Source of the DNA: CAUTXO01 sp963542625
GTDB lineage: Bacteria; Campylobacterota; Campylobacteria; Campylobacterales; SZUA-545
NCBI GenBank assembly: GCA_963542625.1
Contig: CAUTXO010000019.1
Location: forward strand, 1 to 26,976
Length of the DNA: 26,976 bases
Direction: 5' to 3'
A program made the position numbers and the translations under genes. Below are positions 7,204-15,314 of this stretch, in pieces; position 1 is the stretch's first letter, and each line of letters begins with the position of its first letter. The notes under the pieces are model-generated. The model did not search any database. It was not told where the DNA came from and saw only the letters and a list, made by a program, of their open reading frames with translations.

Positions 7204-7530
7204 TTAAATCCAGTTTTTTAAATCTTTTTTAAAATAAAATTCTAGCTTTTCTTTTTGCAAGGATTGCAACAAATTATAAAGATTTTTACGCCAGCCCTTT
7301 TTGCGGCTCTCCCAAGCTAACAGCGTTTTAGGATTAATTCCAGTTATTTCTGACAGTTCAGTTATTGAGTGCTTCTTGGAATTTTCAGAATAAAAATTTA
7401 ATAGCAACTCTTCTGGCACGTTTTCCAACAAAACGACAAATGACTTTTTCCAGTTTGTTTGCTTATCCCAAGCCAAAAGCGTCGCATAAGCGACGCCGGT
7501 TTTGTTTGCAAGTTTTTTAATTACAATCAT
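7204..7530 (-). CDS. Small protein with two tandem helix-turn-helix-like units
   Basis: I do not recognise this 108-residue protein by name. It is an internal duplication: unit 1 (about 4-50) and unit 2 (about 56-102) share the pattern L-x3-T-G-x4-T-L-L-A-W, then W, LL and FY at matching positions (T11-W21 and T63-W73; W27 and W80; LL34-35 and LL87-88; FY46-47 and FY98-99). The segment around TGxxxxTLLAW looks like a helix-turn-helix of the kind that senses a turn at TG, so DNA binding is plausible but not shown. The gene is AT-rich compared with its neighbours. The start ATG has no clear ribosome binding site and overlaps as ATGA the end of an open frame upstream, suggesting that it was once the second gene of a coupled pair. 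Confidence 0.6.
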   Translation of the reverse strand: MIVIKKLANKTGVAYATLLAWDKQTNWKKSFVVLLENVPEELLLNFYSENSKKHSITELSEITGINPKTLLAWESRKKGWRKNLYNLLQSLQKEKLEFYFKKDLKNWI

Positions 7531-7619
7531 TGTTCGTTAGAAAAATATTTTTGTTCTTTGTTATTTAGTTTTTTAATAAGCCCATCTATCTCTTGCGTCT
7601 GCTTTCCAAAATTTGTATT
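7527..7619 (-). pseudogene. Possible 3' remnant of a lost gene coupled to the duplicated-HTH gene
   Basis: A 30-codon open frame without any ATG, GTG or TTG ends with the TGA that overlaps the ATG of the following gene (ATGA). The translation contains QEIDGLIKKLNNKEQKYF, lysine-rich and helical in look. The overlap is the normal layout for coupled genes, so I read it as the tail of a truncated upstream gene; chance is possible because the frame is short. Confidence 0.3.
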
Positions 7620-7767
7620 TTAACACGCTTCTATTTAAGTTTTGTTTTTATCAGTACATCTTAATCACACGCCCGGGTTCTAGCGCCATAAAGCCATAAA
7701 TGCAAACCCGCTAGATCTTAGCGCAAAGCCTAGCGCGCCGCCAGCCCCAAGATCTTGGCTAGAGATT

Positions 7768-9366
7768 TTAGTGCGGGAGTATAACAGAGTTGATGATTTC
7801 GTTGCTCGTTAGGGAATTTTCTACTGTAATATTTTTTATGCCAAGCCCTGAGATGATCTTTTCTTGCTCCTTGTTATGCACCTTGACAAAGATCCGCTCG
7901 TCTTCCACAAATTCCCTAACGGCAATAATCGTAGCAATGAGTTTTTTTAGGTTGTTGATGGCAATTATCACGGCTTTTGAGCTCTCTAAGTGCGTGTCTT
8001 TTAGCACTTCTTTTTTGACGGCGTTACCAAAAATCACCGGCTCGTAGCGGTTTTCCGCGGAGTTGAAAGTGTCTATGTCGTATTCCAGCGCGATGTATTT
8101 TTCGCCCCTTTGCTTCAAAATTTTTGCGATGTTATTGCCAAATTCGCCAAAACCAATCAAAACAATGTGATTAACAAGCGTATTTTTTATATCCACGTTT
8201 GTAATAATTTCCTTGTCTTTTAGCAAAAAATCCGCAATTTGTGTTAGATTTTTTAAAATTAGCGGCGTGATAATCATAGAAATTGCGATGGTAACGATGA
8301 AAATTTGCCCGTATGGCGGCTGGATTATGGCGCTAGATCTTGCTATTTCTAGGATCACGAGAGAAAATTCGCCTATTTGCACAAGGCTTAGCGCGGTTTT
8401 TAGGCTAATGCGGCTTGAGTCTTTAAGGCGCGAAATGAGATAGATCACGATGAATTTTATCGCGATGACCGCCGCTAGGAGTAAAACCAAAAAATGTATG
8501 TATTTGTAGATTACTTCAAGGTTTATTTGCATTCCAACGGTTATAAAAAATACGCCAAGCAGCAGATCGCGAAAGGGCGTAAGCGTGGCTTGCGCTTGGT
8601 GCTTGTATTTGGTCTCCGCGATTAGCATACCGCCTATGAACGCGCCAAGAGAGTAAGAAAACCCAAGCACGTAAGAAAGATACGAAGATCCTATGGCTAG
8701 AAAAAGGATCATTCCGGTAAAAAGTTCGTCGGAATTTGTTTTGATAATTTGCTGAAAAAGCCGCTCTAGCAGGTATTTGCCGATGAGCCAAAGCAGGGCT
8801 AGCAAAATAACGCCACTTAGGATCATATGCAAAATTATTTTTTCCATATCGCCTTGCGGATTGCTAAGAAAGCCTATTATTAAAAGGATCGGAATGACGG
8901 CGATGTCTTGCATTATCAAGATCCCAAGCGCCTTTTGCCCGTAGCGTTTGGTGATTTCGCCCGTTTCGTTAAAAGTTTTTAGCACAATCGCGGTAGAAGA
9001 AAGAGAAATTGCCATACCAAGCACAAATGAAGCCTTTGATGAAAGCCCTATGACGTAATAGCAAAGCAGATAAAAAATAGCCGTCGTGGCGATGATTTGC
9101 AAGCTACCAACCAAAAAAACTTCATTTTTCATTCGCCGAAGGTGCATAAGCGAAAATTCTAGGCCGATGGTAAACATCAAAAACACAACGCCAAATTCGC
9201 CGATTTCTTTGAGCGTTTCATTATCGGCGGCGTCGTGCAAGCCAAAGGCAAAGGCGATGATTACGCCGGTTGCAATGTAGCCGATGATTGTCGGCAAATT
9301 TATTTTTTTCAAAAGAATGTTGCTAAGCAAAACTATAAGCATTGTTACGACAATGATCTTTAACAA
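7768..9366 (-). CDS. Kef-type monovalent cation:proton antiporter (CPA2 family) with TrkA-N domain
   Basis: This 532-residue inner-membrane protein is a CPA2 cation/proton antiporter, likely moving K+ or Na+ against H+. About the first 380 residues are a run of membrane helices, starting MLKIIVVTMLIVLLSNILLK, with the family stretch IGYIATGVIIAF near residue 30 and GLEFSL near 68. Around residue 400 a cytoplasmic TrkA-N (Rossmann) domain begins with the dinucleotide motif GFGEFG and ends the protein; it normally gates transport in response to NAD(H) or other nucleotides. A TrkA-C domain is not seen. The start is TTG at 9366 with AGAGG six bases upstream; MLIVLL a few codons later offers an ATG alternative. 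It follows the diguanylate cyclase gene by 30 bases and may be co-transcribed with it. Confidence 0.88.
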   Translation of the reverse strand: MLKIIVVTMLIVLLSNILLKKINLPTIIGYIATGVIIAFAFGLHDAADNETLKEIGEFGVVFLMFTIGLEFSLMHLRRMKNEVFLVGSLQIIATTAIFYLLCYYVIGLSSKASFVLGMAISLSSTAIVLKTFNETGEITKRYGQKALGILIMQDIAVIPILLIIGFLSNPQGDMEKIILHMILSGVILLALLWLIGKYLLERLFQQIIKTNSDELFTGMILFLAIGSSYLSYVLGFSYSLGAFIGGMLIAETKYKHQAQATLTPFRDLLLGVFFITVGMQINLEVIYKYIHFLVLLLAAVIAIKFIVIYLISRLKDSSRISLKTALSLVQIGEFSLVILEIARSSAIIQPPYGQIFIVTIAISMIITPLILKNLTQIADFLLKDKEIITNVDIKNTLVNHIVLIGFGEFGNNIAKILKQRGEKYIALEYDIDTFNSAENRYEPVIFGNAVKKEVLKDTHLESSKAVIIAINNLKKLIATIIAVREFVEDERIFVKVHNKEQEKIISGLGIKNITVENSLTSNEIINSVILPH

Positions 9367-9396
9367 AAGCGCCTCTCTATATTTTGTAAAATGTCA

Positions 9397-11259
9397 TCAA
9401 AAATTTGTATTCTCATTCATTCGCTGCTGAATTTCAGGCGTGAATTTGATTATTCTGTTGCGTCCTTTTTCCTTTGCTTCGTATAGGCAAATGTCTGAGA
9501 TCTTCATACAATTGTAAAACTCTTGCGAGTCGCCTGGATAAAAGCAATAGCCTGTGCTAACTGTCTTATTAAACGTCGTGTTGTTGGATCTAAAGTTTGT
9601 CTTGGCAAAGGTTGTGTTAATTCTGGCTGAAACATTTTGCATTTTTTCTTCCGTGGCGTCGTTTATCAAGATCAAGAACTCTTCACCGCCAAGCCTTATG
9701 GCGTAATCATCTTTTGCAATTATGTTCTTGATGATAGACGCCAACTTTTTCAAGACTTCATCGCCTATATCGTGCCCGTAGGTATCATTAACCATTTTGA
9801 AGTGATCCACGTCAAGCATCATCACGCCGATTTGCCTATCTTCAATATTTTCCGCCAGATTTTTATTGACAAATTCTTCCAAATATTTGCGGTTGTAAAG
9901 CCCGGTTAGCCCGTCTATGAAGTTTCTTTCTTGCAGCATTTCCATCAAGATCTTAGTTTCAAGCACCGGCTTTGCTTCTTCAAAATACTTTTTAATAACG
10001 CCTATGCTTTGCTTTGCCTTCGCCATAAGATCTTTATTCTTGCAAACAATGTGAATGGTAAGCCCAAATTTTGCGCTCACGTTAAGCGGAATGCAAACGT
10101 AATGCACGTTTTGTTGCGACGTCGCGCTTCGGCAGATCTCTGGGAAGTTGTCCGATAGCACTATGCCGCTGTTTCTTTGTGCGCGGCAATTTTCGGCAAC
10201 GTTATTTTCAAGCGCGCAAAGCGGCTCTATCTCGTCGTCTGATTTATAAAAGGTCGTTCGCTCGTTTTTCTCGCGGTTATCGCCAAAGATCACAAAGGAG
10301 TAAAGGTTCAAGCGGTCTTTCATAATTTGCGCTAGGCGGTAGATGATGTCTTCTTTTGTTTTGTCCGTTTCTATCGTTTTTTTGAAGTTGTAGATCTCGG
10401 TTATTTCATCAACAATGTGCTGTGTGCTTAAGAGCTTGTCATTTTTTTGCGTTTCTTCTTTGCGGTTATGGATGAAAACAACCAAGTTGCGCTCGATGTT
10501 TGTTAGCACCATATCCAGCTTTTCTACGATCTCATTAAGCCATTTAGACGCTTCTTTGTCTTCTTTAAACGTCCCGGTTTTCACGCGCACGGTGTAGTCG
10601 CCATCGTGCACTTTCTTTAGCGCATAAACAATGCGGTTAAAGGAATTCACAAACGGCGTAATGCGTTTGCGGATAAAGTTTAATATGATGATTAGAAAAA
10701 TTGACGCCGTGGCTATGATCTTAAACAGGTTCATAGTGGTAGAAAAACGCTCTTCCCGCACGTCAAATTCCATAGAAATAACGCCCAGCACGTCGCCGTT
10801 TTTTGCCTCGTGACATTCAATACAGTTAGGATTGTTGTTGGTAGAAGCAAGGTAGGGGATACTCACGCGGATCGTCGCGGTTTTAAAAGTCTCGTTTGTT
10901 TTGTAGATCTCTTTGCCGCTTCGTAAAACTTGCTCGTCTATTTCATCTTTTGGGTGCTCGTCCTCATTATTTGAAGCGCCGAATTGATTTGACACATTCT
11001 CACTTCTAACCACCCAAATGCTTTTTACGTTGTGAATATTTTTCATATTTTCTAAGAAAAAGTCCCGCTTATCCATCATACCATTAACCATATGCGCCGT
11101 AAGCGCGTCTTTTACAATATCCGCGGCAATGTTTGCTTGCTTTTTCGCGCTTTCGTAGCCGAGCTCGCGTGAAGAAAGTGCCATCAAAACGGCTACAACA
11201 AAAATCAGCGACGAAACCATTAGTAATACGGTAACAATTATTTTTTTATTGGAATCCAT
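9397..11259 (-). CDS. Membrane diguanylate cyclase with CxxCH-containing periplasmic sensor
   Basis: This 620-residue protein should make the second messenger cyclic di-GMP. The order is: membrane helix 1 (about 7-28); periplasmic sensor (about 29-178), resembling DUF3365/Tll0287-like domains and carrying CIECH at 146-150, a heme c attachment motif; membrane helix 2 (about 179-197); HAMP-like linker (about 198-255); a GAF-like region (about 290-420); and a C-terminal GGDEF domain (about 445-610) with the signature RLGGEEF (522-528). GGEEF is an active variant. The inhibitory RxxD site is missing (AKDD precedes the signature), so product inhibition at this site is unlikely. A heme would allow sensing of redox state, oxygen or nitric oxide; that is inference. 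ATG start with GGAAG eight bases upstream. Confidence 0.88.
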   Translation of the reverse strand: MDSNKKIIVTVLLMVSSLIFVVAVLMALSSRELGYESAKKQANIAADIVKDALTAHMVNGMMDKRDFFLENMKNIHNVKSIWVVRSENVSNQFGASNNEDEHPKDEIDEQVLRSGKEIYKTNETFKTATIRVSIPYLASTNNNPNCIECHEAKNGDVLGVISMEFDVREERFSTTMNLFKIIATASIFLIIILNFIRKRITPFVNSFNRIVYALKKVHDGDYTVRVKTGTFKEDKEASKWLNEIVEKLDMVLTNIERNLVVFIHNRKEETQKNDKLLSTQHIVDEITEIYNFKKTIETDKTKEDIIYRLAQIMKDRLNLYSFVIFGDNREKNERTTFYKSDDEIEPLCALENNVAENCRAQRNSGIVLSDNFPEICRSATSQQNVHYVCIPLNVSAKFGLTIHIVCKNKDLMAKAKQSIGVIKKYFEEAKPVLETKILMEMLQERNFIDGLTGLYNRKYLEEFVNKNLAENIEDRQIGVMMLDVDHFKMVNDTYGHDIGDEVLKKLASIIKNIIAKDDYAIRLGGEEFLILINDATEEKMQNVSARINTTFAKTNFRSNNTTFNKTVSTGYCFYPGDSQEFYNCMKISDICLYEAKEKGRNRIIKFTPEIQQRMNENTNF

Positions 11260-11305
11260 TGCAACTACTTCCCACTTATTTCGTATGATTGTAAAATAAA
11301 AATCC

Positions 11306-11315
11306 TATAATTATA
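11306..11315. promoter_or_regulatory. Palindromic bidirectional -10 element TATAATTATA
   Basis: TATAAT occurs on the plus strand at 11306-11311 and on the minus strand at 11315-11310, sharing two base pairs. The minus copy is preceded by TG (TGTATAAT). They would give divergent transcripts into the diguanylate cyclase gene and the djlA-like gene with leaders of about 45 and 60 bases. Opposed polymerases could not use it at the same time. Confidence 0.5.
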
Positions 11316-11374
11316 CAACCTGTTTGTGTGTTTCACAGCAAAAAACTACACAACATCAAACAAAAGGCGTCTTA

Positions 11375-12160
11375 ATGAATACCCTGATTTTGCTTGCAAT
11401 CCTTTTTGCGGCGGTGTTTTTTTACATTTTCAAAAGCTTTAACAGCTACAACAAAAACCCATACGTTTCGCCAAACGCTCGCTACGACGCGCCCTTTCAA
11501 GCCGGGCAAGCGGCGAATATTTACGAAGAAGTCTTGCAAAGCGAGTTTGGGCTAATCGCCGCGCTAACGGCAAAGGTTGCCAAAGCTGACGGCAACGTTT
11601 GCGCGCTGGAAAAGGAAATCATCACGCAAACCCTTGATGAGCTTAGCGGTTATTACAGCAACCAAGCCAAGGCGCGAGAGATCTTGCAGCGGATCTTTGA
11701 CGAAGAGCAGCGCGGGCACGAGAACTTAGATCTAATCGCGCGCGAGCTTTACAAATACGTTAAAAACGACGAAAACAAAAAGCAAAAAATAGTCGAGTTT
11801 TTGCTCAACCTAAGCTTTATTGACAGGCATTTATCCGCTACCGAAGAAGACACAATCAGAAAAATTGCCGCGTATTTGGGGCTTGACGCTCAAAAATTCA
11901 ACGCTCTTTTTAACAGCTTTGCCGCGTATTATCAGTCTAGCGGATCTGCCAGCGCGCAAGATCCTTACAAGATCTTAGGGCTTAGCGCGGACGCCAGTGC
12001 TGCAGATCTTAAAGCCCGCTACAAGGAATTGGTAAAAAAATACCACCCAGATCTCTTGCGCGGACAGGGGCTTGGCGAGGCTTATATAAAGGAAGCGACG
12101 GAAAAATTGCAAGAAATAAACGCCGCATACGAGCAGATCAGGGCGCAGAAAAATTTCTAA
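11375..12160 (+). CDS. DjlA-like membrane co-chaperone (TerB domain plus J domain)
   Basis: This 261-residue protein has an N-terminal membrane helix (NTLILLAILFAAVFFYIF, about 2-19), a TerB-like helical domain (about 55-170, starting SEFGLIAALTAKVAKADGNV) and a C-terminal J domain (about 195-258) with DPYKILGL, the invariant HPD in KKYHPDLL, and a helix ending in INAAYEQI. This is the layout of DjlA, a type III membrane-bound co-chaperone that activates DnaK with its J domain. The start is ATG 11375 with AAAGG seven bases upstream; a longer TTG-started frame from 11324 is unlikely because it adds a hydrophilic tail before the membrane helix. The gene stands alone between the divergent promoter and tRNA-Val. 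Confidence 0.85.
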   Translation: MNTLILLAILFAAVFFYIFKSFNSYNKNPYVSPNARYDAPFQAGQAANIYEEVLQSEFGLIAALTAKVAKADGNVCALEKEIITQTLDELSGYYSNQAKAREILQRIFDEEQRGHENLDLIARELYKYVKNDENKKQKIVEFLLNLSFIDRHLSATEEDTIRKIAAYLGLDAQKFNALFNSFAAYYQSSGSASAQDPYKILGLSADASAADLKARYKELVKKYHPDLLRGQGLGEAYIKEATEKLQEINAAYEQIRAQKNF

Positions 12161-12186
12161 TTTAGTTATTTTTAATAAAAACTTGC

Positions 12187-12192
12187 TAAAAT
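12187..12192 (+). promoter_or_regulatory. -10 box of the tRNA-Val/thrS transcript
   Basis: TTGCTAAAAT contains TAAAAT with a TG extension, ending ten bases before the tRNA. The distance suits a transcript starting near 12199. No separate promoter is evident between the tRNA and thrS. Confidence 0.45.
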
Positions 12193-12202
12193 CCCCGCCT
12201 TT

Positions 12203-12277
12203 GGTCGTGTAACTCAGTGGTAGAGTGCCACCTTGACATGGTGGTGGTCATAGGTTCAAGTCCTATCACGGCCACCA
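12203..12277 (+). tRNA. tRNA-Val (anticodon GAC)
   Basis: The cloverleaf can be folded by hand: acceptor GGTCGTG with CACGGCC (one G-U pair), D arm with AACTCAGTGGTAGAGT, anticodon stem CCACC/GGTGG with loop TTGACAT (anticodon GAC, valine), T arm with GGTTCAAGTCC, and an encoded CCA end. thrS starts 19 bases after the CCA, so the tRNA is probably cut out of the thrS leader. Confidence 0.95.
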
Positions 12278-12296
12278 TTAATTTTAAAGGAAATAT

Positions 12297-14108
12297 TTGA
12301 GTGATGTTATAGCCGTGAAGTCAAACGGTATTATTTACGACTTACCAACCGCGCAAGAAAAGCAAATAAGCGGGGAAAATATTTATTACGACAATTCGCC
12401 CGAAGCGCTTAGCGTCATCAGGCATTCGGCGGCGCACCTTTTGGCGCAGGCTATTAAAAAGCTTTATCCCGACGCGCAATTTTTCGTCGGGCCCGTTGTA
12501 GAAGAGGGCTTTTATTACGATTTTAAAACAAGCGCCACCATCAGCGAGGAAGATCTAGGCGAGATAGAGCAGCTGATGAAAAGCCTTGCCGCGCAAAAAC
12601 ACTCCTTTATAAAACATCACGAGAAAAAATCGGCAGCGCTTGAAAAATACGCGCAAGATCCGCTAAAAACCGCCGTGCTTTCTAGGATCAGCGACGAAAC
12701 GGTTTCTTTTTACACGCAGGGCGACTTTGAAGATCTTTGCCGCGGGCCGCACGTGCCAAACACCAAATACCTAACAAACGTAAAGCTCACCAAGATCTCA
12801 GGCGCGTATCTAGGCGGCGACAGCAAAAACGAAATGCTAACGCGCATTTACGGCATCGCCTTTGCCGACAAGCAGACGCTAAACGATTACATAAAAGTTC
12901 AAGAAGAAGCCAAAAAACGCGACCACAGAAAGCTTGCTAAGGATCTAAAACTTTTTAGATTTGACGATGACGTAGGCGCGGGGCTTGCCATTTGGTTGCC
13001 CGCGGGCGCGCGCATTCGCAGCAAAATAGAACGCGTGCTTTTTGACGCGCATATGAAACGGGGCTATGAGCCCGTCAGAGGCCCGGAGCTACTAAAAAGC
13101 GACGTTTGGAAGATCTCAGGGCATTACGAAAACTACGGCGAAAATATGTATTTCACGCAAATAGACGAGCAAGAATACGGCATAAAACCGATGAATTGCC
13201 TAGGTCACATCAAGGTTTTTCAAAGCGACGTGCGTAGTTACCGCGACTTGCCGCTAAGGTTTTTTGAATACGGCGTCGTGCATCGCCACGAGCAAAGCGG
13301 CGTTTTGCACGGGCTTTTGCGCGTGCGGGAATTCACGCAAGATGACTCACACATATTCTGCACCAAAGATCAGATCTCAGGCGAGATCGCGTCAATACTT
13401 GAATTTGCCAGCTCCATTATGAAGTTTTTTGGTTTTTCTTACTCGCTTGAGCTATCCACAAAGCCCGCAAAGGCAATCGGCGACGACGCCCTTTGGGATG
13501 CGGCAACGGCGGCTATTAAACAAAGCCTTGATAAATTCGGACTTCCGTATGGAATAGACGAAGGCGGCGGGGCGTTTTATGGGCCAAAAATAGACATTAA
13601 GATCACAGATGCACTAAATCGTAAGTGGCAATGCGGCACAGTGCAGGTGGATTTTAATTTGCCCGAGCGCTTTGGACTTGAATACACAGATGAAAATAAC
13701 GAAAAATCGCGCCCTGTGATGATCCATCGCGCCTTGCTTGGATCTTTTGAGCGTTTTATTGCCATTTTGATAGAGCATTACGGCGGCGAGCTGCCCTTTT
13801 CTTTTGCGCCAACGCAAGTGGCGATTATCCCAATCGCGGATAGTTGCCTAGCCTACGCGAAAGAAATCAAAAAAGAGCTGGATAACTTAAGCGTTTATTC
13901 GTCCATTGACGAGCGCAACGACAGCCTAAACAAAAAGATCCGCAACTTTGAAAAAATGAAAGTGCCGATGATCTTGGTGCTGGGAGAAAAAGAGGTTTTA
14001 GCGCGCACGGTTGCTATTCGAGATAGACGCGAAAAAACACAGACCACGCTTGGTTTGGACGCGTTTTTACAAGCCATAAAGGAAAAAAATAATGGGGTAT
14101 TTGTTTGA
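12297..14108 (+). CDS. thrS: Threonyl-tRNA synthetase
   Basis: This 603-residue class II synthetase charges tRNA-Thr and removes wrongly attached serine. The TGS domain at the N-terminus is very short or missing (about 30 residues before the editing domain), as in other epsilonproteobacteria. The editing site HSAAH is at 43-47. The catalytic domain carries the zinc ligand region PMNCLGH, motif 2 REFTQDDSHIFC with its neighbouring RHEQSG, and motif 3 MIHRALLGSFERF; the anticodon-binding domain closes the protein. The start is TTG at 12297 with AAAGG six bases upstream. The TGA stop overlaps the infC start by four bases. thrS-infC-rpmI-rplT is a classic bacterial order. Confidence 0.97.
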   Translation: MSDVIAVKSNGIIYDLPTAQEKQISGENIYYDNSPEALSVIRHSAAHLLAQAIKKLYPDAQFFVGPVVEEGFYYDFKTSATISEEDLGEIEQLMKSLAAQKHSFIKHHEKKSAALEKYAQDPLKTAVLSRISDETVSFYTQGDFEDLCRGPHVPNTKYLTNVKLTKISGAYLGGDSKNEMLTRIYGIAFADKQTLNDYIKVQEEAKKRDHRKLAKDLKLFRFDDDVGAGLAIWLPAGARIRSKIERVLFDAHMKRGYEPVRGPELLKSDVWKISGHYENYGENMYFTQIDEQEYGIKPMNCLGHIKVFQSDVRSYRDLPLRFFEYGVVHRHEQSGVLHGLLRVREFTQDDSHIFCTKDQISGEIASILEFASSIMKFFGFSYSLELSTKPAKAIGDDALWDAATAAIKQSLDKFGLPYGIDEGGGAFYGPKIDIKITDALNRKWQCGTVQVDFNLPERFGLEYTDENNEKSRPVMIHRALLGSFERFIAILIEHYGGELPFSFAPTQVAIIPIADSCLAYAKEIKKELDNLSVYSSIDERNDSLNKKIRNFEKMKVPMILVLGEKEVLARTVAIRDRREKTQTTLGLDAFLQAIKEKNNGVFV

Positions 14109-14632
14109 GTAAAGATAGAGTTTTATTAAACGAGGATATTAGGTTTGCGGAAGTAAGGTGCGTCAGCGACGCGGGCGAGCAGCACGGGATTATTTCATCG
14201 CGCGAGGCTTTGCGGCTAGCTAAAGAAGCGGGCTTGGATCTTGTCGTGATCTCAGCTGATGCAAAACCGCCGGTCGTCAAGATTATGGACTACGGCAAGT
14301 TTAAGTATCAGCAAGAAAAAAAGGCAAAAGAAGCCAAAAAAAAGCAAAAAGTCATTGACGTTAAGGAGCTAAAGCTAACGGCAAAAACGGCTTTAAACGA
14401 CATAAACTTTAAGGTCAAGCACGCCATTGAGTTTTTAGAAGAAGGCAAGCACGTCCGTTTCAAGGTCTTTTTAAAGGGCAGGGAAATGGGTAACGCTAAC
14501 GCTGGGGTCGATGTGCTGCAGCAGATCAAGCAAATGCTCGAGAATTACGCAAAAATTGAGAAAGATATTTTTAGAGACGGGCGCTTCATTACGATGTATG
14601 TTGTGCCTATAAATGAGAAAAAGAAAAACTAA
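14105..14632 (+). CDS. infC: Translation initiation factor IF-3
   Basis: IF-3 binds the 30S subunit, checks the start codon and initiator tRNA, and keeps subunits apart. The 175-residue protein has the N-domain (LLNEDIRFAEVRCV through VVKIMDYGKFKYQ), a lysine-rich linker helix (about 70-85) and the C-domain (KELKLTAKTALNDINFKVK ... VRFKVFLKGREMG ... MYVVP). The start is TTG at 14105, overlapping the thrS stop as TTGA. In Escherichia coli infC starts with the rare AUU and IF-3 represses its own translation by rejecting it; a TTG start could give similar control here, but this is inference. Confidence 0.96.
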   Translation: MSKDRVLLNEDIRFAEVRCVSDAGEQHGIISSREALRLAKEAGLDLVVISADAKPPVVKIMDYGKFKYQQEKKAKEAKKKQKVIDVKELKLTAKTALNDINFKVKHAIEFLEEGKHVRFKVFLKGREMGNANAGVDVLQQIKQMLENYAKIEKDIFRDGRFITMYVVPINEKKKN

Positions 14633-14681
14633 TTAAGCAAGTTTTAACTAGAATTCACACTTTTAAATTTTGGAGGTTTTT

Positions 14682-14876
14682 ATGCCTAAAATGAAGACGA
14701 AACGAAGTGCGGCAAAGCGATTTACCGTTAAAAAAGATCACATTAAGAGAGGATCTGCGTTTAGAAGCCACATTCTTACCAAGATGAGTAAGAAAAGAAA
14801 ACGGAATCTAAGAAGCCCGCAAAAAGTTCATCGCACAAACGAGAAGAACATTCGTTTGATGTTGGCTCAAGGTTAA
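14682..14876 (+). CDS. rpmI: Ribosomal protein bL35
   Basis: A 64-residue, strongly basic protein of the large ribosomal subunit, starting PKMKTKRSAAKRF and containing AFRSHILTKMSKKRKRNLR, the bL35 pattern. The start is ATG 14682, seven bases after a perfect TGGAGG; a TTG twelve bases earlier lies in that ribosome binding site and is not the start. It lies 49 bases after infC and 77 before rplT in the usual order. Confidence 0.97.
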   Translation: MPKMKTKRSAAKRFTVKKDHIKRGSAFRSHILTKMSKKRKRNLRSPQKVHRTNEKNIRLMLAQG

Positions 14877-14953
14877 GGTTGAATTTCTTCCGTTAGCAAA
14901 AGCGAAGCGGGAAAGTCTATTTTACATAGCGCCGTAACGGCAAAAGGAAAGAT

Positions 14954-15307
14954 ATGAGAGTAAAAACAGGCGTTGTCAGACGCAAAAGACACAAGAAGGT
15001 TTTAAAGCTAGCGAGCGGTTTTTATGCTGCGCGCAGTAGGCAGTTCCGCAAGGCAAAAGAGCAAGTTGAGAGATCTTTAGTCTATGCCTTTAGAGATAGA
15101 AAGCAAAAAAAGAGAGATTTTAGAAAGCTTTGGATCATAAGAATTAACGCAGCGGCAAGGCTTAATGGCTTATCTTATTCATCTTTTATGAGCGGCTTAA
15201 AAAAAGCAGGGCTTGAGCTAGATAGAAAGATCTTAGCAGATCTTGCTATGAACGACGCCCCCGCCTTCGCAGAAGTAGCAAACAAAGCAAAATCAGCTCT
15301 AAAATAA
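14954..15307 (+). CDS. rplT: Ribosomal protein bL20
   Basis: A 117-residue basic protein that binds 23S rRNA early in large-subunit assembly. It starts MRVKTGVVRRKRHKKVLKLASGF and has the family stretch RKLWIIRINAAARLNGLSYSSFM. AAAGGAAAG lies just before the ATG. In other bacteria L20 also represses the rpmI-rplT mRNA; no such structure was confirmed here. It is the last gene of the thrS operon and is followed by a strong hairpin. Confidence 0.97.
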   Translation: MRVKTGVVRRKRHKKVLKLASGFYAARSRQFRKAKEQVERSLVYAFRDRKQKKRDFRKLWIIRINAAARLNGLSYSSFMSGLKKAGLELDRKILADLAMNDAPAFAEVANKAKSALK

Positions 15308-15314
15308 CTCACGC

